Assembly: GCA_900074885.1 (NCBI GenBank)
Contig: FJUW01000057.1
Span: 46,939-110,938, forward strand
DNA length: 64,000 nucleotides
Reading direction: 5' to 3'
Origin: Rhynchosporium graminicola
Lineage: Eukaryota; Ascomycota; Leotiomycetes; Helotiales; Ploettnerulaceae
Shown: in pieces, positions 21,293 to 34,704 of the stretch
Position numbering within the stretch: position 1 is the first letter of the stretch
How the letters are laid out: each line of letters opens with the position of its first letter
Position numbers and translations under genes: made by a program
Notes under the pieces: model-generated
What the model saw: the letters and a program-made list of their open reading frames with translations, nothing else
Database searches by the model: none
What the model was told of the DNA's origin: nothing

Positions 21293-21906
21293 TTACCCCT
21301 CCTCTAAGAAGAGCTTAACCCTAAGCTCGGAAGTTTATAGTTTATACTGGAACTGATCTTTATTATAACTATTTTCGTCGATATTCGCGTAATAGGCGCT
21401 AGCCGCTCTTTAGTAGTAGTAAATTCTTTATTAGGTTCTGACTAGTTATATCGCTATAATAGTACTATATTAGTTATAGCTTCTAAATCGGATAGTAAGT
21501 AGTATTTACTTTATCTATTTATAGTAGGAGTCGAGTTTAAGTAGAGCGTAAGGTATATAAAAGAAGGAGTTTATTAATATTAAAGCTTTTCCTTTTTAAC
21601 TACGATAACTACTTCAACTTATAAGTTTACTCTCCCTAGACTGCGATATAGTTCCTAGAGTAGGTATTATTACTAACTACTATAGTAGTCTATTATAATC
21701 TTATATATTAATCGACCTAATTAACTCTTCTCTTATTATAAGTAAGTTCCTCGTCTTAGTATTAGAGATAGTCTTTAAATATAATACAGGGGTTTCACGG
21801 ATCTATAACGCTAACTCCTATAGTACCTTTACTAGTTCCCGCTAGTACTCTTTTAGTAGCATATTATATATATTACTTATAATATATTCGCGCTTTCCTT
21901 AAGATA

Positions 21907-22766
21907 AAGGATAATAATACTCCTATTCTAGAACTTCTGTATTTATTTAATAAGCTTAACTCTAAGCTTTATAAGTATTATTTAGCGTTAAAGAGCGCTT
22001 ATAAATATATAAGTTACTTAAACTTAAATATAGTTATATATACTAACGCGTTATAGTTACCTAACTATATTAATACGGAGTATACTATTTTATCCGGTTT
22101 ACTTCCTAGCAGCGAAGCTAAGGACGCGGAGCTAAATCGGGGTAGTATTATAGCTACTTATAAGGCTATTAATCAGATCTATCGTCTCGCGAAATCTGCT
22201 ACTTCTACTATAGCGTTAGAGATTACTACTTTATAATTAGCAGAGACTTAAGCTTTAAGGCGATCTATAGAGAAAGTATTTAAGGAGTTAGAGTTTATTA
22301 AGGTAATAAGTTAAGATCTTAAACCCTTAGATACTAGTATAATACTAATATGATATAGGATTTAGATCTTCTGATAATAGATTTAGCGAAGTCTAAGTTA
22401 ATAGCTAAAATAGTTTTAAAGTAAATAAAAGAGTTAAACGCTATTATACGGGAATTTGCGAAGAAAGTTATATTTAAGGCTACGATATCTAATACTAGGG
22501 GAAAGAGGAATTTGCTTTCTAGTTCAGAGATAGCATTATATCTAGATACTCCCGGACCTTCTCTAAAGAAGAAACCTTATAGGATTAGTTATTATACTTA
22601 GTTTACTACTAGAGCTATATTAGTAGATTTAAGTAAGGAGTTAGATATAGTAGTTCTAGTTCTAGATATTCCAGACTTACTAGAAGCTCCGGAGAACTTA
22701 AGAGAGAAAGCTAGTAAAGTAGAAGTAGTAGAGAAAGTAGAGTTTTTAGATATAGCGTTATTATAG
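21907..22766 (+). pseudogene. Antisense reading frame between pol and 3' LTR of element A
   Basis: On the strand opposite to gag-pol, about 285 codons read in two adjoining frames (break near 22350), with only a handful of TAG/TAA/TGA stops. The predicted protein is Lys/Leu/Ser-rich with long helical stretches (for example LRRSIEKVFKELEFIK near 22257-22305) and an acidic Glu/Lys-rich end (about 22690-22760). No known domain was recognised. It converges on pol, which ends near 22830. Element E carries a frame in the same place and orientation (44040-45060). It could be an accessory gene of these chromoviruses or a captured host gene. Confidence 0.45.
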
Positions 22767-22829
22767 AGTATAATCAGGGGATTATCCTTAGTAATAAATT
22801 CTTAATACTAGTAACTATAATATTTTATT

Positions 22830-23979
22830 ATCCTCTAAGTAACTATAGTTATCTATTCTGTTTTCTTAGGTCTTAATCTACTAATCTAGTTTACGCGGAG
22901 GTCCAGGTTTACTTAAGTTAGTAGTATAGAAGTCTCTAAGCTTATATAGAGTACTTATTAGGTCAGAAGCGTTATACTAAGTTAAGTCCGGGTCGTAGCC
23001 TAGCTAGCTAACTTAATACTTCAGATTATCTCTTAGGAGCTATATAGTAAGTATATCTTATAACTCTTACTCTTCTTAAGTAATAATAACTTCCGGGGGT
23101 AAGTTTAGTAGCTCTTAGCTTAGTAACAAGTTATCCGGGTCCTTAAAGAGTAATTCAGGAGCGAATATATCATATATAGAAGATATAGGAAGTAAATCTA
23201 GCTTATAGGAATATCCGATCTTAGCTAAGACTTAGTATAATCCTGCTTAGAGACTAGATAACTTCTTACTTAGCTAGTAATTCTTAAAGTTCCTTATAGA
23301 GAGAAATACCTTATCTTTAACTTCCTAGTTAATACTATAGCGTTTCGGGTCAGTTACGGCGCTTATCCTCTGCTAAGTAGCTAGTATATTAGCTTTTATA
23401 ACTTCGATAGCGGATTTAGTACGTTTAGCTAAGGATTTAGTATTAGTATAATTAAGCTTCTCTTATAGTATCGATCTAGTAGATTACTTCTAATCCTAGC
23501 TATTCTATAGTAATATATTATATTTAAGAGTATATAGCGCTATACTAATAGAATTATAAGGCAGGGTTACTTAGGTATAATCTATTATTAGTAGTAGTTC
23601 GCCCTAGTTACTCTAATAGTAATTAACGAAAGGTCTAAGGCGTTAGTTAATATACTAGTTTATAATCTCTATTTATCTATCAGTTTATTAATAGAAGAAA
23701 GTAGAGAGCTTAACCTTAACTCTAATTATATAGTAAAACTCTTACTAGAAGGATAAGATAAACTAAGCTCCTTAGTTAGATATAATTAACTTAGGGGTAT
23801 ATCCGAAATAATATATTTATTAGATAAATAATATCGCTATCCCGCGAGTATTAATATTATAATAGTATAGTATTAATACAGAGTCCTTCTCTAGGCGATC
23901 GATAAATACTAATATCCTATTAAATCCCTAGTTATTAGGCGAGAAGTCCTTAAAATCTATAGCTAAGTGCTACATAAAG
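22830..23979 (-). pseudogene. Element A pol, 3' part: integrase and C-terminal chromodomain
   Basis: Read from 23979 leftwards. An integrase core segment (GFNRILVFIDRL, then Lys-Asp-Ser-Val) holds one of the acidic catalytic residues in a conserved-type context. The frame continues through the C-terminal region to a chromodomain near 22830-23080, with an aromatic cage-type pattern and a HKLRDF-like ending worn to YKLRDF. Stops are TAG/TAA at Gln or Trp positions. The upstream portion of integrase is on the other side of insert B (50492 onward). In chromoviruses this domain directs insertion to heterochromatin, which fits the nesting seen here. Confidence 0.8.
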
Positions 23980-24214
23980 TGTGACGCTTGCTCTAGAAAG
24001 GTCTCACGCATTACCTAATAGGTAAGACCTCATATTGCATAGAATATGAAGTAATAAGAATTAATTTAGAATCTATAACTAAGGAGTGAAGAAGTAGAGA
24101 GAGAAGGGAAGTATTTATATGAAAAGGGGCCCCTAAACTCTACTCGTATAATCTCGCTTAGCAGTAAGTGTTTCCACTAATAGAGGGAAACCTCTAATCT
24201 GACTAGTCGTTATA
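23980..24214 (-). repeat. 3' LTR of element B
   Basis: 235 bp, TGTGACGCTTGCTCTAGAAA to CTAGTCGTTATA. Partner of the split LTR at 43405-43576 / 50424-50486. Confidence 0.9.
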
Positions 24215-24239
24215 CTACCCCCCCCTCCGAAAAAAGCTC

Positions 24240-27200
24240 GCCCTCGAGCGTTAGTCTATCTCCTTATTACTATTAAGATAGTCGTAATCGTTAATTCTAT
24301 CGTAGAAAGTATTTAGCTAATCAGGGAGCTTTACAGGGGGACCTGCTTACGTCGAGTTATTAAGGTAGAATTACTAGAGCTTTATAGGAGCGTACTTAAT
24401 ATCTAAAGTATTATACCACGTGAGATCAACGTCTTGATTCAACTAGGAGACATAGTATAAGAGGTTATTATACTACTTACGGCACGTAAGTATATCTTCG
24501 ATTTCCTATTTGTTATTACTAGTGATATTAATAGGTAGTAGCAGCGGTAAGGTTTATCCTAGTAAAGGATCGTTTAGATGCTTTCGTAGTTTAGCAGCAG
24601 GGAAGATATTATATATCTTTATACTAGCAGGGAGCTCTAAACGATAAGAGCTTCTAACTTTTTTAACTATACGAAAGGGTCTATTAGTTAGGAAGTCGAG
24701 TTTTTTACTAGGTCGAGTGCTTATAAAGTAGCGCATATCTAGCTAAACAAGGTCGTCTATAGTAAAGTCGACTTTATAGCGTAAGCGATTATAAGATTAG
24801 GATATCTTAGCTTATACGCGTAAGAGGCTTAATTAAGCAGTAGTCTAGGCGTTACGCAGATAATTAGCGTAATCTAGAGCTTACTAAGTATTTAATTTAT
24901 TAGTAAGTATAGTAGAGTTAGGTAAGTCTTTCTAATTCTAATTAACGCGGGGTATATATCTATAAACGACTTCAAAGGGTAAGAGACCTCTAAGGGAGTC
25001 GTAAGGGAGGGTTATCTAGGCGTAATCTATAATAAGTAAGAATTCCGACTAGTTATCTTAATAGTACGAGATAAAAGGTCGTAATCTGCGTTAGAGATAT
25101 TAGTTATATATCTCTATTTAGCTATCTGTTTATAAGTAATCTACTGCAGAAAGTTATCTTTTAGTACTAAGGATCATAATAATCGTAGTCTAAAAGCGAG
25201 AAACGAATTAAAGTCCTCTATTAGAGGTAATTATTAGTAGAGCTCCGAAATAGTAGTAGATATAGTACAAGTAGAGCTTTATAAGGTCACGCGTATCGGA
25301 GGTCTTTCGGCATAGAATACTAATTACTTATTTACTAAAACGATCTATAAATATAAGAACGTTATCGTAGCTATATTTATCGCGATTAAAACTATAGTAA
25401 TCGACTATAATATGCTCCTATAGGCGTGATAGTACTAGTAAGAGCTATAGGAGTCCGGGCTTCTTATCTCGTGGCACTTGAATTCGTTAGCAAGTATAGC
25501 AATTACAGTAGTACTAGTTAATAGTTAAAGCGATTCCGTACTAGTAGTACTATAATAATAGGAGTTATAAGGTCTTTTTTGCACTTAGATAAGCGGTCTC
25601 TAATCGGTCGTGTACTTCGCGTATAAGTAGCATGCGAAAGTATGAAACGTCAGGTATAATTAATCTTCCTTCGTAGAGTAGAAGATCTTTTTCTATAGTT
25701 AGTTTTCTAGGAGTAGCGGAAAGAGCTTATTTCCGTAGTACTTAGAGTGATAGCATAGCGCGATTAGCTTCAAGTACTTGATATACTATAGAGAAAACTA
25801 GCGATAGGTCAGCGACTTCTAAGGCGTTAATAAGTTCAAAGCTATCTATAGAGTCGGAACTGTTTCGGAGGTTACTTATAAGTAGTACTAGATCGATTTA
25901 GTCTTCGCGTAGTAGTTATTATAAACGTTAAGCTCTCTTAGTATTATTTTAATCGTTTAATTTATCTGTTCTGCGAGAGAGAGCGTTAGCGAGTAGATTA
26001 TACTTCCTAGGTCGATAGGTGATTATAAAGTTATAATCTGCGAGTAGCTCTACTTATCGTGCTTATTATACGTTTAACTACTTAGAGGTTATAAAGTACT
26101 TAAGAGCTTTATAGTTAGTAATAACGCGGATCTGATATAGTACGCCTACGAGTTCAGATCTCTAGTTACTAAAAGATCATATAATTATAAGTATTTCCTT
26201 ATTATAGATAGCGTAATTAAGCTCAGCTAGTAATATAGTCTTAGAGAAGTAAGCTACTAGGAACTAGTCTTTATCGTGCTATTACGATAGTATACCTGCT
26301 ATTACTCTATTACTAGCGTCTATTTCGATTATATAAGGTAGATCTTACTAATAGTAGTAGAGGAGTAGTACTAAAGTAAGAGTATACTTTAGGTAATTAA
26401 AAGTATCTTTATACTCTCTAGCGAACCGAAATAATATATTATTTTTAGTAAGTTACATAAGAGGTTTCGCGATTATTCCGTAGTCTTTAATAAATCGCTA
26501 GTAAAAGTTATAAAAACTTAAGAACGATTATACGCCCTTAACTATAGTTAGGTAGTTCTAAGATCATACGATATTAACCTTTTCAGGGTCTACCTCGATT
26601 CTAGAAGTAGAAATAATAAATCTAAGGTATTTAGTATAAGTAATATTAAATTTATACTTCTTAAGGTTAGCTTATAATCTAGCGTCTTGTAATCGTTACA
26701 GTACCTTATATACGTGTGATTAATACTATAGTAGGTCGTTAGATTAGATCAGAATATTATCTAAATATACTATATAGAAGTCGTTCAGGTAGTCGAATAA
26801 GATATTATTCATATACTACTAGTACGTCGTAGGGCTATTAGTCAGACCGAATAGTAGCACCTTATATTTATACGCTCTGTAGCGGGTCCGGAAGGTTATA
26901 TACTCTTTAGAGGCTAGATCTATTCGAATTCGGTAGAAAGCTTAGCGAATATCTAGTTTAGTGAAGATCTTAGCGGTAGAGATTCTAGCTAGCGTTTCGT
27001 CGATTAATAGCAGTAGGTATTAATCCTTCCTCGTGAGGTTATTAAGTATACGAAAGTCTATATAGAACTATAGACTTCTATTAGCTTTCTTGACGAAAAG
27101 AATAGGTATAGCGTACGGTACTTAAGAAGGTTTAATAAAACCTTTAGCTAAGTTATTAGTAATATACGCCTTTATTACTTTAAGTTTCTTAGCTAATATC

Positions 27201-27903
27201 TTATATAAGGGGGAGTATTTAAAGCTCTTTTCGGCCCCTTCCTCAAGCTTAATTCAGTAATCGCATAAACGATAAGAAGAGAGAACGTCGCTAGCTTCCT
27301 TAGAAAAGACGTATACTTACTAGCTATACTCGTGAGGAATCCGTAGTTCTGAATCTAATTCGCTTAAGCTAATAGTAAATTACTAGGCGTTTTTATAGCG
27401 TTCCGTAAGGTCGATAGTCAAAGATACGATAGTCGTATTACGTTACTAATCTACGATTCAGTCGTTAAGAAGCTTATCTATCTCGTGGAGAGTAGTAGAG
27501 AAGATCTTATCGTTAGAAGACTTCTAGCGTTTATATAAGAAATAGAAAGCTAAGCTGCTAATTATGTAAATCTCTAGCGTAAGAGGCTCTTAGAGAGGTC
27601 TGAGCGCACGAGGAGGTAGTCTTTATTACTATTAGCGCTTCCGAAGTAGTATAATAGCTGTATTTATACCTAGAGTAGCTTCTGTTAACTCGCGAGACGG
27701 TATTCCTAGTAACTATTAATTTATAATATGAATTATATAGGCGTAATCTTATGTGTAGGTCTTTAACGTAGAGACTTCCTATTAAAGTAGAGATTCACGC
27801 GGGATATAAGTAGTAATATTACTAAATCGTATACACTTCGGGCGTGTATTAGTAGCTTCTCTAACGTATAAAGACTTATTTCTATTACTCTTTTCTTATT
27901 CTT
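24240..27903 (-). pseudogene. Element B pol: reverse transcriptase, RNase H, integrase, chromodomain
   Basis: Minus strand. The RT active-site region is at 26745-26775, where the Tyr-Leu-Asp-Asp motif reads Tyr-Leu-Asp-Asn. The integrase C-terminal region is best preserved at 24554-24736 (60 open codons), with STRPSKKLDF and NRPFRIVKK segments as in the GPY/F module. A chromodomain follows downstream to about 24260 (EIEDIL...YYVSQL...DLTWYN). The upstream end is broken at 27903 by element C. Stops are frequent elsewhere. Confidence 0.85.
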
Positions 27904-28124
27904 TGTTACGGTCCGTACCGTAAGTAAGGTCTTGGCAGTCAGGTGCAGGAGTCTTAGCAGTCAGGTGGAGTAGAGCTTAGCGCTTAGTTAGCTACCTCTA
28001 AGATATATCGCGAGCGTCGAGGTCGAGTCTTCTACTCCCCTCTTTATCTTTTCTTCCCTTTACTTAGCGTACCCTTAAGGGCGAATATAACTCGTTATCT
28101 ACTCCCTATGCCTCTACCGTAATA
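27904..28124 (+). repeat. 5' LTR of element C
   Basis: 221 bp; its first bases TGTTACGG are unmutated, and its last read gtaata for GTAACA. Contains a short internal direct repeat of agtcaggtg (27937 and 27960). Confidence 0.92.
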
Positions 28125-28949
28125 TAAGAAAAGATTATTTACCTTACTAAGAAGTAGTAATATCTACCCGGAAGTAATTTAAGCTAATACTACCTTTTTA
28201 GTACGACTTCGACGATTTCTACTCTATCTATACTCGATAACTTCGATTATATACGCTATCTACTTCTATACCTTAGGAGTAGAGTATTTCAGAGAAAGCT
28301 AAACTCTCTCCTTTAAATTAGTACTACTTCTATAGTATAATTCTACTAAAAAACCCTATTGCGATATTTTTTACGCCCTTAGTCTCGTGCTCAGCCTCGC
28401 GCCCCCCTTAAACCTCTATAACTTTTGTAAACCTCTTACTTACGATTATAACCTTATATAAGAAGGGAACTTGTTAATAGAAGTAAGTATTATAAAAGGA
28501 ACCTAAAGTGAGATTAAAGCGGCAGATTCCTAATACCTTAATATATACTCTACTAAGGGACTTTAAGATTATGCTTACCTCCGCGCTATATTAATCTTCA
28601 CCCCTTTAAATAAGTTACTATTAAGCTTTAGGTTACTCTTAAACGCGCCCTTTAATAGTAGCGGGCTCTCTTATATATAACCGCGCCGAAGCACTCGGGA
28701 GCTCTCTATACTAGATAGACTCGGATTCCCCGAATATAAGAAAATAAGTAGAAGCGCGCTAGCGGAGGATACTATTAGAGATACTATTAAGAGTGATATT
28801 ATTAAGGAAGAAACCGGTTCAGAGTCTAATAATAACGACTTCGAGGAAGCAGATAAGGAACTTATACCTCTAAGGTTAACTTTAACTATCGATGCTACTA
28901 CCGCCCCCTTACTTATATTACCTCTAATCTCTCTTACTTCGGAAATACG

Positions 28950-30100
28950 AAGCGCTATACTTACTCCTTAAACTAACTCTCCGCTAGAATTTATTATAGC
29001 GCCTCTTAGCTTTTTAGATAAGCAGATATAAGTAATAAATGCTATTATCGCTACTACTATAACTGCCGCTCTTACCCTTAAGGCTACCTCTAATACTAAG
29101 AAGTTATAATCTCTTATGATAGATCTCTAACTTACTATAGACTATTTTCTTCTAAAACTCGATAATACTATAAAAGCTATTAAGTCTTACTAAGTTAATT
29201 TCCTCTGCCTTCTCTTTACTGATTATAATAGTGAAATTAAGTATAATACTTAGAAGATAGATATGAAGCTCTTCTTAGAGGAGTACTCTAGTAACTTCCT
29301 CACTAGCGATATATAAGTTAAAGCTTACTTTAAATGCACTAGAGAAGAAGCTAAGACTATTATCTTATAGTATATAGATACTGCTATCGATAGCTAATTT
29401 AAGACTGCTTCTAATATCCTTAGAGGTCTAGACTAGCGCTTCTTCGATTATAATCGTATCTAGCGTGCCGAAGCTACTTATAAGAACTTAAAGATAACCG
29501 GAAATATAACTTATAACTAGTTCCGCGTTAAGTTTACTAATCTCGTAATTATAAGTAAGATCTCTAAGGATAGATAGTTTAAGGATATCCTTAAGAAGAT
29601 CTCCCTTACCTTAAAAACTTATATTATAGCTAAAAAGTATAAAATAGATAGTAACTATGACCTCCTCGATAAGTACTTAGCTATTATAGATCGCGAATCT
29701 CGTAATATTACTACTAAAGAGAACCTTATTAAGAAAGTAGCTCTTACTACTACTATTCCTATTAGAACCCTAGGTATTCTTAAGAGAGAGACCCCCTTCG
29801 GTATTAAACGTGCTACTAAGAGTAGCTCCTAGATTAACGATCGTACTACTAAGTTAACTATACGATTTACTCCTGAGACTATCTCACGAGTACCTCGTAC
29901 TCCTACTACTACTAATACTTATCGCCTCTATAAGAAGGAAAGTTATTAGGCTTATGAATACCTTAACGCTATACAGATCGCTAAGATAACTAGCTAGACC
30001 GTAGAGGATATCGCCGCTATATATAGCGCGGAGGAGGATAACGATAAGGATAGCTTATAACCTATTGAGGTCGATGAGCTCTCGGGAAACTCTTAAGCTA
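28950..30100 (+). pseudogene. Element C gag
   Basis: From about 29150 a long plus-strand frame can be followed. It is helical and rich in Lys, Asn and Thr (DNTIKAIKSYQVN-like start), with only a few TAG/TAA stops until about 30090. It has the length and character of Gypsy Gag capsid. Near 29918-29961 lies the nucleocapsid zinc knuckle (C-x2-C-x4-H-x4-C spacing), where the Cys and His codons all read TAT or TAC (Tyr). An acidic segment follows. Confidence 0.75.
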
Positions 30101-30179
30101 TAGAATAGTCTCCTCCTATAGTAAATACCTCGATTTATAGAAAGACTTAAATACCGATTTCTATTCTCTTACTAGAGGG

Positions 30180-33100
30180 AACTAATTCCTAGTTAATATT
30201 AAATTAGGAAGAAATAGATTATTTATCAAAATAACTATATATATCGATAGCGAAGTAAATATTTTTAGTGCGCTTCGTACCTCTATCGCTCTCTAACTCC
30301 GTGACCTATTAAGCGTTAAGTTCCTTACTCTCCTTAAGCTAATTATACCTATTAGTTATAATAGATAAGCTAGCGCGGCTATTACTTACGTAATTCTCCT
30401 TACTCTTATAATAGATCGCTATCGCGTTAACTTTCTATTCTTAATTACTAACTTAAGAAGTAATAATATACTTATTAGCTAAAAGTTCTTAGAGTACTAT
30501 AACCTTAAGTAGAATTATAATCGCCGAACGAAGAACTATTTAGAATAGCTATTTGATATGCTACTATAGTATTACTTCGATAAACGTCTCGAGCTACTCT
30601 TACCTCCTAAGATACCTGTATTAAATATATAGTATTAGCTAGACTAGTAACGATATAATACTCTATTTAAATAAGAGCTCTCTGCGGTATAAGCTCTTAC
30701 GTCTCTTTAACTAAAGAAGATTTAAAAACGTCTCTCCTTATTTATTAGAGAGCTTAAGTAAGAGTTCTTAAGAATAAATAAGTTACTTACTAATTACTAA
30801 CTAACGAATTCTCCTTTTAATACTCGTAATCCTGTATTACGAGTCGAGTAAGCTAATTAAGCTCTCTAACGCTAGACTAATATAGTAATAACTCGCTAAG
30901 CTAAAAAGGAACTATATAAGACTAATATTAACTTGATTTCCGCTACTTCTATATACTAGTTCTACTTAAAATAGAAATACCGGAAGATAGTCCCTAACGA
31001 TAAATTAGAAGTTCTCGTTACTTCCCTTAAAGAGATTTAAGATAAGATTAAACGATATCAGGATGAGCTCGCTGCTATTACTATAGAATTATTAGCTCTC
31101 GATATAGGCCTATTACTAGAGGAAGCTCGCGAAGCTAAATACCGATAGAATAATAAGCTAATTACCGAACGCCTCCTCGAGAAGTAGAAGGAGTTTAGGG
31201 AGCTATTCTCTACTAAAGCCTCAGATAACTTAGTAGTAAGAAGACTTGCTATCGACTACGAAATTAAGCTTACTAGTGAAAATACGCTTATAACCGAACT
31301 TCTCCGGTATATACTAGACGAATACCTCGCTAAGGCTAAGCGTTATATTACTAAGAACCTCTATAAAGGCTTTATCGCACTATCTAATGCTCCTTAGGCT
31401 ATACTAATCCTAATAGCTAGAAAAGCAGGTAATAGGCTACGATTCTATATTGACTTTCGTAAGCTTAACGAGCTTACTTAGAAGGATCCCTACTCGATTC
31501 CCTTAATCGATAAGATAATAGCGAGAATCTCTAAGGCGAAGATCTTCACGAAAGTTAATATTTAGTAAGCTTTTCATAAGATACGTATATCTAAGGACTC
31601 AGAGGATTATATTACCTTTCGTACTTGATACGGTATATATAAGTATAAGGTGCTTCCCTTCGGACTTACTAATAGCCTAGCTACTTTTTAATGTTTTATT
31701 AATAATATATTAATAGAGCACTTAGACTACTTCTGCTCGGCTTACCTTAATAATATCTTAATATACTCGGATTCATAAGTAGAGTATAATATCTATATTT
31801 ATAAGGTTCTTAAGATTCTACGAGCTCACGGTCTATAAGCTAATATTAAGAAGTCTGAATTTAGTATTACTTATATGAAATTCCTTAGCTTTATTATTAG
31901 AGTTAATAGAATCGAAGTCGACCCTGAGAAGATCGAAGTTATTAAGAACTAGGAGTATACTAGTAATATTCGCGGCGTATAGAGCTACCTAGGGTTTTAT
32001 AATTTCTACTAATAGTTTATTAAAGACTATAGTAGTATCTACTGACCGCTTATATTACTAACTGGAAAAGACGTCCCTTTTCACTTCGATAGAGCCTATA
32101 AGGAAGCATAGGAGCGTCTATAGCACGCTTTATAAATAGCTCCTATCTTATGTTATTACGACTTATTTAAGTAGACTAGACTTAAAATAGACTCTTCTGA
32201 TAAGGTAGTAGCTAGCGTGCTCTTATAACTCTAAGATAATAGTATATTTCACTTAGTCGGTTTCTTTTTAAAAACTATAATCGATACGAAGCTAAATTAC
32301 CTAATATACGATAAAGAGCTCTTAGCGATCTTCTGTTCCTTTTAATAGTATAAGCCTGAGCTACTAAGTGTATAGAAGATAGTCTATATCTATATAGATT
32401 ACCGCGCCTTAGAGTACTTTATATTAATAAAAGATCTTAACGCCTGATAAGTATAGTAAGCGGAGTTCTTTGCCTAATTCTACTTTAAGATTATATACCG
32501 AACTAGAGTTATAAATACTTTAGTAGATATACTCTCTTATAGAGATTAAGACCTCTTTTTATTAGAAGCTAGGAAGCGAGCTCTACGTAACTAATAGATA
32601 ATCCCTAACGATAAAATTAGTAACGAGATTCTCCAGGAGATAGTATCGACGTAACTCGCTGATATAGAAGTTAACTATAGTTAACTCTACTGCGCGGATT
32701 ATAGTACTACCTCGCCTTTTAGTACTCGTGAGACCTTCTTACTAGTTGATTTAGTATTACTAGAACTCCTTGAAGAAGAGTTCCTAGTTAGTAAGGCCCT
32801 TGACGCTATATCGATAGTCGCTTATAATATCGAGAATTACGATATTATTAACTAAGTCTTTATAGTAAATAAGAAGTCGGAAGAGCTTAAACCTCTCCGC
32901 GAAAAGGCTTAGTAGTAGTACCCTAAGTATATAATAGCTAGCGGTAAGCTCTTCTTCTACGGACGTTTAGAGGTTCCCCTAGAACTACTAGAGCTCCGAA
33001 TGACCCTGATTCGCTATATCCACGCTTAACCTCAAGTCGCGTACGCTAGGAATAGTAAGGTTAAGCTCCTTATTAGCTGTAAGTATCACTAGACTAGAAT

Positions 33101-34010
33101 AATAGCTGATATTACTTATTATATCTCTAACTATAGCTATACCTATATAAAGGCGAGAAGAGATAAGACTCCTAGGCTACTCTACTCCCTACTGATTCCT
33201 GCGCGACTTTACTAGTATCTAACTATAGATTTTATAGAGCTACTATTAGATAAGAATAGTTTCGATACTAGCTTTATGATTATAGACTGACTATTAAAGA
33301 AACTAGTCTTAATTCCCTGCTATAAGACTATTATAGCGAAGGAGATAGCGACGCTATTCGCTATCTACTAGAGCTATTACTTTAGGATACTAGACTCTAT
33401 AGTCTCTGACTATAGTCCTTATTTCGTATCGAGTTTCTGGAACGAATATTATCGTATTCTTAGCACTAAGATAAAGCTAATAATAGTATATAACCCTAAT
33501 ATCGATAGCTAGATAGAAGTTATAAATTAGTATATTAAATAGAGACTTCGCCTATTCTATACTTACTATTAAGATAACTAGAGCTTATTACTCCTAGTAA
33601 TAGATATCGCGTAGCTTATACTTCCTCACGAGTCACTTAGTAATCTATCTCTGTTTCAGCTACTTAATAGCTATAAAGTAAGAACCTCCTAGGACCTTAT
33701 TAATCTAATACCTCTAGTAACTGCTACCGAGGCTGTTAATCGAGAAGACGCTCTTCGTATAGCTACTCGAATAATAGCTACTACGGAATTCGCTAAATCC
33801 TCGCTTAAGAATCAATAGGACAAAATAGAGCGCTTAGCTAATCGTGGGCGCCGTGAGGTAGATTAGAACGTTAGAGATAAGGTTATAGTTTCTATAGTAA
33901 ATTAGAAGATAGATAGACCTTCTAGGAAGCTCTCCGATAAGTAGTATAGGCTAGTAGAAGTACTAGAAAAAGTGAGAGAGAGTTAGAAGCTTAAGCTACT
34001 AGAGGAATAG
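30180..34010 (+). pseudogene. Element C pol: protease, reverse transcriptase, RNase H, integrase
   Basis: RT is well preserved at 31430-32100, with FRKLNELTQKDPYSIP, then KVLPFGLTNS and LGFYNFY blocks. The active site at 31743-31757 reads Tyr-Leu-Asn-Asn. RNase H-type sequence follows (about 32150-32500). Integrase is at about 32950-33700, with LTIDFIE, VSDYSPYF and DSQIEVINQY segments holding the expected D, D and E. The C-terminal module (DRPSRKLSDKQYR) is at 33910-33945. Stops are almost all TAG or TAA at Gln/Trp positions and no large deletion is seen. The protease region near 30180-30300 is inferred from position only. Confidence 0.85.
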
Positions 34011-34109
34011 TAAATCTACTTTGTTTTCTACTTATACTTGCTATGTAAATATACCGAAAATCCACTACTAGGGCAAGTACGGTAAATACTAGTACTAATT
34101 CAACTACTA

Positions 34110-34420
34110 CCGGAGTAAGATAAATAGGAAATTAAAGCTATTTTAGGCTTAAGAGTCTCTCGCGGTACCTTATAATACTAAGTTAAGTGGACCGGAGCTA
34201 ATGACGACCTTAAATAGTACCCCTGCTTAGACGCTATAATAGCTCCTTACTTGCTAAAGTATTTCTATCTACGATATCTAATAGTAAAAGGTCCCTTAAG
34301 ACTCCTCCTAAAGTAGCTAGAGGTATATAATAATAGTATTAATAACTATAGTAAATTAGAAGACGATAAACCTATAATAGCTACTGCTCGTGTATAGTTT
34401 TTCAAGAGAGAGAGAGCGTA
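34110..34420 (+). pseudogene. Element C chromodomain
   Basis: Follows integrase. EIKAILGLRVSRGTL, then VKWTG and DDLKWYP-like segments match a chromodomain in order and spacing, with one Trp codon read as TAG. It ends about 60 bp before the 3' LTR. Confidence 0.75.
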
Positions 34421-34478
34421 AGAGAGATAGTATTTTTCGAGCTTCGCAGACGAAGCTTTCTCGGAAGAGGAGGGGTAA

Positions 34479-34699
34479 TATTATAGTCCGTACCGTAAGT
34501 AAGGTCTTAGTAGTCAGGTGCAGGAGTCTTAGCAGTCAGGTAGAGTAGAGCTTAGCGCTTAGTCAGCTACCTCTAAGATATATCGCGAGCGTCGAGGTCG
34601 AGTCTTCTACTCCCCTCTTTATCTTTTCTTCCCTTTACTCAGCGCACCCTTAAGGGCGAATACAACTCGTTATCTACTCCCTGTGCCTCTGCCGTAACA
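34479..34699 (+). repeat. 3' LTR of element C
   Basis: 221 bp; start worn to tattatagtccg, end GCCGTAACA intact. Complementary wear in the two LTRs lets most differences be attributed to RIP. Confidence 0.92.
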
Positions 34700-34704
34700 T
34701 TCTT

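Larger units (their letters stand above)
27904..34699 (+). mobile_element. Element C: Ty3/Gypsy chromovirus, 6796 bp, plus strand, uninterrupted
   Basis: LTRs are 27904-28124 and 34479-34699 (221 bp each), from TGTTACGGTCCGTACC to GCCGTAACA. The target-site duplicate ttctt is at 27899-27903 and 34700-34704. A polypurine tract, ggaagaggaggggtaa, precedes the 3' LTR (34463-34478). The two LTRs differ at about a dozen places by eye, all C/T or G/A, so their divergence is largely RIP rather than age. It lies within pol of element B, in the opposite orientation. Confidence 0.95.
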
